Positions 57,281-64,000 of a stretch of 64,000 nucleotides of DNA are shown in pieces. Origin of the DNA: Protula sp. h YS-2021. Its lineage: Eukaryota > Annelida > Polychaeta > Sabellida > Serpulidae. The stretch is taken from the NCBI GenBank assembly GCA_949752745.1, contig OX457027.1:60786859-60850858 (forward strand), given 5' to 3'. The notes below the pieces were generated by a model. The model had not been told where the DNA came from. It saw only the letters and a list, made by a program, of their open reading frames with translations, and made no database searches. The position numbers and the translations under genes are program-made. The stretch's first letter is position 1. Each line of letters begins with the position of its first letter.

Positions 57281-58650
57281 GACTGGTAGTCGAATTGGAT
57301 GCTGCGATTTGCACTGATCTCAATAATGTTGTCAAATTCAGCATAGACAATGACATTGATGGTATGTTGCAAAGCCGTAGCAAAGTTCATTTCTAGCCGC
57401 AAATTCCCATGCTTGATCAGGGGGAAATGATCATCGCCATCATAATCCGGTGTTAAGTCAAACGAAAATAAAGCATAACCTCTAGGCCAATCTTCCCGTT
57501 TTATAATGGAACTTTTCTCACCATTCAACCGATCAAACGATTTGTAAAGCGTTTCAAAAGCGTCCAGGTATTTGCTCTGTGTAATGTCAAGCTTGAGAGG
57601 TTTGGATAGAACTGGTTCACCATCCGTGTACAGTTGCATATAGTCCAGATTAAAATGTTTGAAATCATATGGATTCCTCAATACTGATCCACCAAAAGCT
57701 TCATTATGAACCAGACCAATGACAATACGATTTGGTAATTGACCCAAAAAGATGTTATCTTTCACAAAAGACTGAAATCCTGCTGGAATAGCCAAGACTT
57801 TACATTCTTTTCTAGTGATGATGATCTTGGCAGGACTTTTCATCAATGCATCTGTATGTCCTAACTGAATACCTGGACTCACCCTCACTTTGCGAATGGT
57901 TAAAAATGCCTCTTTCACTTCTACCTTATAGGTATTATCTGCAGCCATCAATACATAGTCATCTTTTTGTCTATGGAAACGCAATTTCAAACTGATACCA
58001 TTCGGAAGATAACGATCCTGCTCAAACAAATCTATCCTTAAACCGCCAGTAAGCATAACATCACGGCTAAGACGTGTATGCAAATAACGATGATGTAAGC
58101 CATTGTTGCCTTGCTCAGCCAAGTCACCGCCGTCGGCATTGACATGAAACCCGGATACATATTGTTCATGATTAAGTCTTTTCACCTCATAGCTATTCAT
58201 TGACCCAGCAGTATCCTTATACATGAGACGCATAGAGCGCTCAGAATGTAGACTTTCTTCCGAATCATGGATGAGATGAGAGATAATACTGGTATAACCA
58301 TGAGTATTGTTGCTATGCGAAACCAAACGATCATTCAGAAACAATTCAATATTAGACCATAACCCATTAAACACATCATTGATGCAAGAGACATTATCAT
58401 CTGCGCCACACGCTGTTCCATCAGCCTTTAGAATGCGACATACAATATGAAGTTTGCTGTTCTTTAAATCCAGATATTCTTCTGTACTCGCAGGAATGTA
58501 GAATTCTATTGGAGCGCCTTCTCTAATGCTTGTAAGTGGTTGATAGTCAACATTATAACTTTTCTCTACAGCAGTTTGCGTTGGTGGTACGTGAAACCAT
58601 TCCAATGGAGAAAGACTACATTCACACGAATGATTATGAATGAGAGACAT
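57277..58650 (-). CDS. Major capsid protein (double jelly roll)
   Basis: 457 residues. The N-terminal REGAPIEFYIPASTEEYLDL and the following KLHIVCRILKADGTACG match the conserved start of the Polinton/adintovirus hexon-like protein. Length and strand-rich composition also fit. The C-terminus (VIVYAEFDNIIEIS) closes the second jelly roll. It forms the capsomers of the predicted icosahedral particle. A T/A-rich gap of 11 bp separates it from the upstream virion gene. Confidence 0.9.
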   Translation of the reverse strand: MSLIHNHSCECSLSPLEWFHVPPTQTAVEKSYNVDYQPLTSIREGAPIEFYIPASTEEYLDLKNSKLHIVCRILKADGTACGADDNVSCINDVFNGLWSNIELFLNDRLVSHSNNTHGYTSIISHLIHDSEESLHSERSMRLMYKDTAGSMNSYEVKRLNHEQYVSGFHVNADGGDLAEQGNNGLHHRYLHTRLSRDVMLTGGLRIDLFEQDRYLPNGISLKLRFHRQKDDYVLMAADNTYKVEVKEAFLTIRKVRVSPGIQLGHTDALMKSPAKIIITRKECKVLAIPAGFQSFVKDNIFLGQLPNRIVIGLVHNEAFGGSVLRNPYDFKHFNLDYMQLYTDGEPVLSKPLKLDITQSKYLDAFETLYKSFDRLNGEKSSIIKREDWPRGYALFSFDLTPDYDGDDHFPLIKHGNLRLEMNFATALQHTINVIVYAEFDNIIEISANRSIQFDYQS

Positions 58651-58661
58651 TTTTTTTTTCT

Positions 58662-59003
58662 TTAAAAAATATCTTTGCGATATTTTGATGTTATCCGTCT
58701 GGCTGTTTTTCGTCTTCTGGCACGTTTCGTCGGTTGCATACGCTTTTGTTCACCAAACACACGTTCTGCTACTCGACCCGTCACATCTTTCGCGACATTC
58801 TTTGCAGCCTTCTTAAGATGTGGCGCAACGATCTTAGCCCCAGCCTTAAGTAGTGGAATAGCTTTGCGAGCCAATGATCCCAGTATTGAACCAATACCAT
58901 CACCATATTGGATTCGCGCTCCTTTGAATCCTGGTAATTCCCCGCCCACTTGACGAAGAAAATGGTTGCGATATGCAGACGGATCGTGTGTATAAGCTTT
59001 CAT
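58662..59003 (-). CDS. Small basic virion protein, adenovirus pVI/pX-like
   Basis: 113 residues. RIQYGDGIGSILGSLARKAI is a Gly-rich amphipathic segment, followed by an Ala/Lys helix and a strongly basic tail, KRARRRKTARRI. Polintons and adintoviruses carry a protein of this build between the two capsid genes; adenovirus pVI (membrane-active) and pX (core) are the nearest comparisons. The motif around QVGGELPGF could be a protease site. Its ATG overlaps the minor capsid stop (59000-59003). Confidence 0.7.
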   Translation of the reverse strand: MKAYTHDPSAYRNHFLRQVGGELPGFKGARIQYGDGIGSILGSLARKAIPLLKAGAKIVAPHLKKAAKNVAKDVTGRVAERVFGEQKRMQPTKRARRRKTARRITSKYRKDIF

Positions 59004-59761
59004 ATTGCTTTTGGTCGAAAATGAAGTTTACAGATCACCTTTCCAGTTTGAAATGGAACATTATAGCCTGTGTCGTCCTTAATATTCATTTCTATCACGT
59101 CAAATTTGGACGTGTTTACAGGAACATAATGCGGTTCGCCGTACGTTTTCATGATAATGTCACCATCATGGCCTTGTATGCCAACAGAACGTAGTAACGG
59201 CACATAATAATCACCAACAACTTGTGGTTCACAAATGCTACAATACACATAAAGTGTATAAAATCCCTGTTTCACATCCGCTTTATGTTCAGCTGTACAT
59301 GTTTCAGTATACCATTGCTCTGGGATAAATCCTAAAATCTCAGCCAATCCAGCGGAAAAGGACACTTCAAAACCATAATTTAGAAATAGAAACACACGTC
59401 GTCTAATTTTATCATACTTTATCCGAATAGCTTCTTTAAGATTATCTTTCATAGAATGAGTTGCTTCTTCATTCACTGCCTGACATATTTCTTGTATGGA
59501 TCTATAATAACCATAGGGAATATTGATAGTGTCAAGTGTCTCTGTCAGTGGTTGTTGTCGATACTGAATAGAATAGTCCATGTCATGTCTCATCGTTGTC
59601 CATGTATGTGGATATTGAATTTCAGCTAAAGCCACTTCATATTTTCCATTCAGATAGATGGTTCGAGGCATACGAATTTGATAATTCGAAGCCTTGTTGT
59701 TGGGATAATAGTTCATACTCGCATTGCTAGGCAAAGTGATGTAAAAGCTTGTCGACTCCAT
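59000..59761 (-). CDS. Minor capsid / penton-like protein (single jelly roll)
   Basis: 253 residues. The start FYITLPSNASMNYYPNNKAS and the following YLNGKYEVALAEIQYPHTW match the pattern of Polinton minor capsid proteins, with a Phe/Tyr-rich strand set. By analogy it forms the fivefold vertices. It is the second gene of the capsid block. Confidence 0.88.
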   Translation of the reverse strand: MESTSFYITLPSNASMNYYPNNKASNYQIRMPRTIYLNGKYEVALAEIQYPHTWTTMRHDMDYSIQYRQQPLTETLDTINIPYGYYRSIQEICQAVNEEATHSMKDNLKEAIRIKYDKIRRRVFLFLNYGFEVSFSAGLAEILGFIPEQWYTETCTAEHKADVKQGFYTLYVYCSICEPQVVGDYYVPLLRSVGIQGHDGDIIMKTYGEPHYVPVNTSKFDVIEMNIKDDTGYNVPFQTGKVICKLHFRPKAI

Positions 59762-59772
59762 GATGGTGGGAA

Positions 59773-60012
59773 CTAAATGGTATAGGTGCGTTGACGTTGC
59801 CTATATACTTCACGATAGCGCGCGCCATTCGACCAAGTATGCCAAATCTCATCCTCATTCACATGGTCTTTTACATCATGATGATGATCTAGATGATCTA
59901 TAACTTCTCCTTCACAACAAGCACTTGTACATCTAATCTTCACAGGAATAGTTGGTTTATCTTCCTCACAACAACAACATAGCTCTTTCAGCCATGTTAA
60001 AAATTTTCCCAT
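59773..60012 (-). CDS. Small acidic protein with myristoylation and palmitoylation-type N-terminus
   Basis: 79 residues. It begins MGKFLTWLKELCCCCEEDKP: Gly2 could be N-myristoylated and the four cysteines palmitoylated, which would tether it to membranes. A His/Asp cluster, DHLDHHHDVKDH, follows, a possible metal site. I recognise no family. The first 16 bases overlap the end of the next upstream gene. Confidence 0.6.
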   Translation of the reverse strand: MGKFLTWLKELCCCCEEDKPTIPVKIRCTSACCEGEVIDHLDHHHDVKDHVNEDEIWHTWSNGARYREVYRQRQRTYTI

Positions 60013-60575
60013 CCTTCAGGAAACTGTCTTTGTTGACGTTGTTTCATTTCTGTTGTAATGTCGTCACGAGTGGTCTTTTTACTAAACATTGTTTTTGGAA
60101 TATTAGCATCAACAATTTCCTGGATAAACGGATGCCAGCCATGTGGTGGTATGGCTCGTTCTTTTCTTCTTGTCGCCACCAATGCTTCTTTCATCAAATC
60201 AACCATGTTGGAATTTGCTATAATATCGCCCGTTTTCAACACAAGTTCATTCTTCTCTGACCATGTCGTACCATATTTCTTCAGTTCTGCTAAAAGTTGT
60301 GTTACTTTTCCATGATAGATAGGTTGAAAATGACTTAAAAATAACTTTTCTGGCTTTTCAGGTGGTGATGATGATGAGGGCTTTTGCTGCCTAGACTGAC
60401 TTGTTCGTAAATGACGACCAAGAAGTTGAGACATTTCAATAACCTTTTCACGTGTTCGTTTCCCACGTAAAAGTTTATTCACTTTCGTTTTGATTTCACC
60501 ATCTTTACCCTTCTTTTCTAATAACAGTTTGTATTCATATTCAGGAATGAGGACCATTTTCATCGTATGTTTCAT
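59997..60575 (-). CDS. Unrecognised Polinton morphogenesis-block protein
   Basis: 192 residues. It begins MKHTMKMVLIPEYEYKLLLE, has a Ser/Pro/Gln-rich linker (SRQQKPSSSSPPEKP) and ends with FPEGWENF. Proteins of this general build, with an N-terminal 'vLIPe' strand, occur at this position in other Polintons, but their role is unknown. A structural or scaffold role is only a guess. Its start codon overlaps the stop of the small basic protein upstream (60572-60575). Confidence 0.65.
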   Translation of the reverse strand: MKHTMKMVLIPEYEYKLLLEKKGKDGEIKTKVNKLLRGKRTREKVIEMSQLLGRHLRTSQSRQQKPSSSSPPEKPEKLFLSHFQPIYHGKVTQLLAELKKYGTTWSEKNELVLKTGDIIANSNMVDLMKEALVATRRKERAIPPHGWHPFIQEIVDANIPKTMFSKKTTRDDITTEMKQRQQRQFPEGWENF

Positions 60576-60898
60576 TTTAGCAGCAGTTTGGCTAACAAGG
60601 GCAATGCCAATCTAGCAATAACTCCAATGAATCCTCCTTTCTGATTAATCAACTTCTTTTTTCGTCGAAGGGATATCTTCTTATCTGCTAGAGTACGTAG
60701 CGTATGACGTTCACGTTTAAATTCCTTAAACCGTTTTGAGCTTAAGGGTAAATGTCCTTGCAATATATTCAAACAAATTTCAAACAAGCTTGTTAATTCC
60801 TCCTTTGTAGCTTGCTGTAGCAAGGATTTACGTCGTTTAGGCCCACTGCGTGCAAGCAAATGAAGAAACGGCTGGTTCGCTCGAATACGTTTAGACAT
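60572..60898 (-). CDS. Small basic protein with hydrophobic C-terminus
   Basis: 108 residues, very rich in Lys and Arg. The helical ATKEELTSLFEICLNILQG region is followed by LRRKKKLINQKGGFIGVIAR and a hydrophobic end, LALPLLAKLLLK. The layout is shared by small proteins of other Polintons; a DNA-condensing or membrane-active virion role is possible. It overlaps the packaging ATPase end by 8 bases. Confidence 0.65.
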   Translation of the reverse strand: MSKRIRANQPFLHLLARSGPKRRKSLLQQATKEELTSLFEICLNILQGHLPLSSKRFKEFKRERHTLRTLADKKISLRRKKKLINQKGGFIGVIARLALPLLAKLLLK

Positions 60899-61550
60899 CT
60901 TGACTGCGAATGGTTAAATGACTTGGTTCTTGTTCATACACTGCTTTATCAATATATACATAATGTGTATCTTTTGGTAAAATGCCTGTACGAATACGTA
61001 GTTGATCATTTGTCTTTGGTTTTAAATCAATGAATAAATAACCATGAGGTTTGCTAGTAGCATCTTGATAGGCTTCTATGAGAAATTGAGATCTTCTAGG
61101 ATACATTTGCCGCGCCAATGTACTAATTTGTTGACTGTCTCTCGGATTTTTAAACAGAATGATATAATGTGTATTCAAACTAATATTTCGCATCTCTTTC
61201 CCATGATGGAATAAATTATGCACAATAAAAATAATGCTTAGATTTTGATGACTGCTGCCAACACTAAAGAGACGTGTCATACGCTCATCACTATGGCATT
61301 TCGTCATTAAGTCATCAATGATAAGTAAGTTTGGTTTCTTCGGGTTAAAACGCTCTTCAATGTCATCTGGAATGCCTTGGTAAAATTCCACGCCTTTCAT
61401 TCCCTTGTACAAAGGCTGATCTGCTGCATAGAGCCATAAAATGCTTTTTGGAGAGGGTTTAATCAACTTTTGTTCTAGAATTTCCTTCACCAGAGACGTT
61501 TTGCCACTGCCTGTAGGTCCAGAGACTAAACATGTAAATGGATGCTTCAT
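60891..61550 (-). CDS. FtsK/HerA-type genome-packaging ATPase
   Basis: 219 residues from the ATG at 61550, which overlaps the integrase stop as ATGA; the open frame to 61577 would need a TTG start. Walker A GPTGSGKT at residues 11-18. Walker B NLLIIDDL at 74-81, ending in D79 and D80. The later LNTHYIILFKNPRD segment is typical of Polinton and NCLDV A32-type ATPases. It would pump the element DNA into preformed capsids. Confidence 0.93.
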   Translation of the reverse strand: MKHPFTCLVSGPTGSGKTSLVKEILEQKLIKPSPKSILWLYAADQPLYKGMKGVEFYQGIPDDIEERFNPKKPNLLIIDDLMTKCHSDERMTRLFSVGSSHQNLSIIFIVHNLFHHGKEMRNISLNTHYIILFKNPRDSQQISTLARQMYPRRSQFLIEAYQDATSKPHGYLFIDLKPKTNDQLRIRTGILPKDTHYVYIDKAVYEQEPSHLTIRSQDV

Positions 61551-62653
61551 TGTTGAATGTCTGTTTCTTTCACCCAACTGTTAAACTTGTTTGGCCAACC
61601 TAACCACTTGACAAATAATTCTTTCACACCTCCTCCTCGTCTTTTACGTGTTTTCAAGACTTTTTCAATTCTATAAATAGATTCAATATCTTTGGTCACT
61701 TTCTGCAGTTCTTCTTCATAGAAATGACCATCAATATCTTCGTCTAAAAAGTCTTTCACACGATATAAATGTATTCCTTGCTTCTTACAACGATGTGTGA
61801 CAATGAAGACTTCTTGCGTCCATTTGATGTGATAATCCCGTTGAAACACATATTTAATGTGAGAAATGCGAACATGATCACCAATGTTAAATTTGTACTT
61901 CTTCTTCTTCTTCGGTTTCAATTTCAGTTTGTCGACATACATATACTTCCACACTTTTGATTCGTTGTCTTTACGAATCTCGGCTGGAGCATATTTATTA
62001 GGAAGAGAACCATGAGGTCTATGGTTGTAATTGTACACCAAGTCTGGAAGAATGTCTAAATAACGGTAAGTTTGATTATGTAGAAAATACCGATACATCA
62101 TTCCCTTTAGAGTACGAATGACTCTTTCAGCAAAGTTGGCTTTGGTTTCATTCTTTGTGGTATAAGCATGAATGCCTTCTTTCTTCAAAAATGCTTTTAC
62201 CCATCTGTTTTTAAATTCTGTTCCTTTATCAGACCTTAGAGTTCGCGGTCTTCGTCGTGTGTCATGAAAAATCTTTTGGAAAGCTTGTATGACGCTGATA
62301 TGTGATTTATTAGGTATTGGCTGTACCCAGACATATTTGGAAAACACATCAATGACAATGAGTAAAAAGCGTATGTCATCATTATAGGGAGCTATGTTTC
62401 CCATATCAGCCAAATCAATATCCCACATGTCATCAATACCACGTGTAATGACACGTTGTCTTTTGAACCTGTATTTGACAGGTTGGAGTAAACTAAAAGC
62501 ATCTTGATCCTGCAACCATTTCTTCACTTGTGACTGTGTGACTGGTTGATTATGTTTTCGTAAGATGTGATACAGTTTGTAAGGACCAGCAAATGCTCCA
62601 GGCTGTCCAGGTTTGAAGTAAATATTGGTCAAGTAGTCTTTCCACGTCGACAT
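61547..62653 (-). CDS. Retroviral-type integrase with C-terminal chromodomain
   Basis: 368 residues from the ATG at 62653 (44 bp after a TATA box). Catalytic triad: D80 in WDIDLADM, D142 in RSDKGTEF, E176 in ANFAERVIRTLKG. The N-terminal IYFKPGQPGAFAG and WLQDQDAFSLLQP segments are typical of Polinton integrases. The C-terminal part (about 325-366) is a chromodomain, YRIEKVLKTRKRR to LFVKWLGW, likely steering insertion to modified chromatin. The triad and open frame suggest activity. Confidence 0.96.
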   Translation of the reverse strand: MSTWKDYLTNIYFKPGQPGAFAGPYKLYHILRKHNQPVTQSQVKKWLQDQDAFSLLQPVKYRFKRQRVITRGIDDMWDIDLADMGNIAPYNDDIRFLLIVIDVFSKYVWVQPIPNKSHISVIQAFQKIFHDTRRRPRTLRSDKGTEFKNRWVKAFLKKEGIHAYTTKNETKANFAERVIRTLKGMMYRYFLHNQTYRYLDILPDLVYNYNHRPHGSLPNKYAPAEIRKDNESKVWKYMYVDKLKLKPKKKKKYKFNIGDHVRISHIKYVFQRDYHIKWTQEVFIVTHRCKKQGIHLYRVKDFLDEDIDGHFYEEELQKVTKDIESIYRIEKVLKTRKRRGGGVKELFVKWLGWPNKFNSWVKETDIQQ

Positions 62654-62696
62654 GGTCACGCCGAATGAAAACCACCTTCTCAACAGAACAGCTTTT

Positions 62697-62704
62697 ATTT
62701 TATA
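62697..62704 (-). promoter_or_regulatory. TATA box of the integrase unit
   Basis: TATAAAAT on the minus strand, 44 bp upstream of the integrase ATG. The ATG-proximal spacing suggests that a transcript carrying integrase, ATPase and perhaps the capsid genes starts here. Confidence 0.5.
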
Positions 62705-62758
62705 ACTCAACCAACATCACTTAACTAACATGCATTTATAACTTAACTAACAAGTTTT

Positions 62759-63091
62759 TTACAAATCAAGTATAGATACAATGGTATGAATAACTGGAGA
62801 CCATTGGTCTTCAATGAACACTAACCAATGACTGAGTTCATCCAATGTAATAGCATCTACACCATATTTCTCACAACGTTGATTTGCATTCTCTAACACT
62901 TTATCTAAATGCATGTAATATTTAGCTTCATTCCAATATGTATAAACAGATGCAAAATGACAAGTATGTTCTTGACACTCTTCATGTTGACAAGCAGGAC
63001 AGACTAAATATGCAAACTTTTTTACAGCGGATAACATTTCTTCACAATAAGCTTTTTGCACAATATATTGTCTCAGTGTCATGTCCGCCAT
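62759..63091 (-). CDS. Unrecognised Cys/His-rich protein
   Basis: 110 residues from the ATG at 63091. The cluster CPACQHEECQEHTCH could bind zinc; two helices and LSHWLVFIEDQW follow. No family recognised. It lies between NADAR and integrase on the same strand. Confidence 0.6.
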   Translation of the reverse strand: MADMTLRQYIVQKAYCEEMLSAVKKFAYLVCPACQHEECQEHTCHFASVYTYWNEAKYYMHLDKVLENANQRCEKYGVDAITLDELSHWLVFIEDQWSPVIHTIVSILDL

Positions 63092-63192
63092 TGTGCAGTC
63101 TTGAATCAATGCAACACAAGTTAAACATACTTCAAATTTACATGTTCACACGTCTGCACACCATGACGGTTGGCAAGCAAATGAAAAAGTCT

Positions 63193-63630
63193 CTAACCCT
63201 CACACAACAGTTCTAACAACTTTCCCATGATATTCTGACCAGGATATCCAGATGACACTTGTTTCACACCAGCTCCCCACCAATGATCATACGTTGCTTC
63301 AACTAAAGTTTTGTCTTTACATTCTTTCAACTTGTTGCGAAACAATACACACTGATCCAGTTTGACTTGTAAAACATCTTGCATTTTGCTTCTCTTCACT
63401 GTATGCCATAAAGGACATGGCTTTATCACTTTAGCAATACGTTTTGCTTCATATCCATTTCTACATGAAGCAATGGCTGAAGCAATATCTTGACGGTGAT
63501 GAAACACTGCTTTCTCATATTGATACAACGCTTCACTTGAGTTGAACACATGTCCATACTTTTCAAGTCGTGTTGGAAACATATTTGAAAGAACGTCCTT
63601 ATGACCGCTGAATAGTACAAGATTCTTCAT
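63193..63630 (-). CDS. NADAR-domain protein (ADP-ribose N-glycosidase family)
   Basis: 145 residues, one whole NADAR (YbiA/RibX-like, DUF1768) domain: 'LSNMFP' at 14-19, SSEALYQYEKA at 31-41 with the family's conserved Glu33, EATYDHWWGAGV, and GYPGQNIMGKLLELL near the C-terminus. NADAR enzymes act on N-glycosidic bonds of ADP-ribose- or riboflavin-pathway compounds; bacterial and some other members remove ADP-ribose from guanine in DNA. The ORF is intact, 15 bases after the preceding stop, so it may be translated from a shared transcript. It is an accessory cargo gene, not part of the Polinton core. Confidence 0.88.
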   Translation of the reverse strand: MKNLVLFSGHKDVLSNMFPTRLEKYGHVFNSSEALYQYEKAVFHHRQDIASAIASCRNGYEAKRIAKVIKPCPLWHTVKRSKMQDVLQVKLDQCVLFRNKLKECKDKTLVEATYDHWWGAGVKQVSSGYPGQNIMGKLLELLCEG

Positions 63631-63645
63631 GTTGACTTTGCTTCT

Positions 63646-63777
63646 TTATTCTGACATGTCGGTTTCTTCCTGTAATAAAATATCTTTTAATATATTTGCT
63701 GCCTCTTCTATCATATTCTTTCTTTGTTTACGTTGAAACCACTCACATAAAACTAAATTTGCTAGTAAGAAAAACAT
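63646..63777 (-). CDS. Alternative 43-residue membrane-type ORF in the same frame
   Basis: ATG at 63777; begins MFFLLANLVLCEWFQRKQRK, a short hydrophobic segment followed by positive charges, and shares its C-terminus (EETDMSE) with the spliced reading of the entry above. It could be a real small membrane protein or simply intron sequence. Confidence 0.35.
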   Translation of the reverse strand: MFFLLANLVLCEWFQRKQRKNMIEEAANILKDILLQEETDMSE

Positions 63778-64000
63778 TGTTATGTCTTTGAGAAACAATT
63801 CACTATGTTGTCATAAACATGTTTAAAAAAGGTTTTTATAACTTACCTGATAAAGCTGCTCGGTTTCCTCTTCTTCTTTACAACAATCTCTCAAATGATC
63901 AACCACGGTGAAATATACTTCCACATCAGTGCGAGCAGAATAAAGTGCAGAATCAAAGTCAAAGTCAGGATCTTCTTCTATTCCAGTTTTATGACATTCT
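63646..64000 (-). CDS. Spliced gene running off the right edge (partial)
   Basis: Exon 64000-63847 is open, very acidic, and reads HKTGIEEDPDFDFDSALYSA to CKEEEETEQLYQ, ending CAG|GTAAGT. An acceptor, TTTTATTACAG, at 63670 joins in phase to EETDMSE and the stop at 63646-63648 (intron 63670-63846, 177 bp). Without splicing the first frame stops at 63823. The 5' part is outside the window. No family recognised. Confidence 0.5.

Larger units (their letters stand above)
50446..64000. mobile_element. Polinton/Maverick (adintovirus-like) element, right end outside window
   Basis: The full Polinton core is present: protein-primed PolB, retroviral-type integrase with chromodomain, FtsK/HerA-type packaging ATPase, adenain-like protease, double-jelly-roll major capsid and single-jelly-roll minor capsid. 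Small accessory genes accompany them. The left boundary is uncertain: terminal inverted repeats cannot be identified because the right end is missing, so 50446 is only the first base after the C-run minisatellite. All long ORFs are free of stops and frameshifts over at least 13.5 kb. PolB and the PC4-like genes are on plus; the morphogenesis genes and integrase are on minus; the two blocks converge at 56.4-56.85 kb. Confidence 0.95.

Overview
The window looks like genomic DNA of an invertebrate animal, probably marine. It has intron-rich host genes with GT-AG splice sites, a LINE, Harbinger- and pogo-type DNA elements, foldback elements, and many dispersed repeats that start with a hairpin and carry (GTCC/GACGGACA)n tracts, as known from bivalve and other marine genomes. 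I cannot assign a species. Exons were assembled by hand from splice signals, reading phase and protein-family patterns.

Host part (1-50 kb). (1) 111-5377, plus: 3' end of a peroxisomal acyl-CoA oxidase gene, seven exons, ending in Ser-Lys-Leu. (2) 14629-23425, minus: complete ten-exon gene for a PNKD-like metallo-beta-lactamase-fold hydrolase of 347 residues. The 3' end of its exon 5, splice donor included, has been amplified into a ~19-copy, 45-bp tandem array. (3) 31717-43424, plus: a ~585-residue ADP-ribosyltransferase with two PBZ zinc fingers, a coiled coil, a PARP catalytic domain with an intact H-Y-E triad, and a split BRCT domain. (4) 44544-45157, plus: possible first exons of an unrecognised gene. 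Between and inside these lie a LINE split by a Harbinger-like insertion, four foldback elements, several MITEs, and at least four copies of one hairpin-headed repeat family.

Right part (about 50-64 kb): a Polinton/Maverick-type (adintovirus-like) element with uninterrupted genes, running off the right edge. Plus-strand block: a small unknown ORF, protein-primed DNA polymerase B with extra N-terminal domains, then four small proteins that all look like PC4-type ssDNA-binding folds. Minus-strand block, read leftwards from the right edge: a spliced partial gene, a NADAR-domain protein, a Cys/His protein, integrase with chromodomain, packaging ATPase, two unknown small proteins, a myristoylation/palmitoylation-type small protein, minor capsid (penton-like), a pVI/pX-like small virion protein, major capsid protein and an adenain-like protease. 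Several minus-strand genes overlap by ATGA. The two blocks converge on an AT-rich repeat region at 56.4-56.85 kb.

Together the genes cover integration, replication, capsid formation, genome packaging and capsid maturation. The most notable points are the NADAR gene (predicted ADP-ribose removal) in a Polinton, the PC4-like family, ETS-CRE and MARE/AP-1 site clusters at the left side of the element, and the exon-derived minisatellite in the PNKD-like gene.
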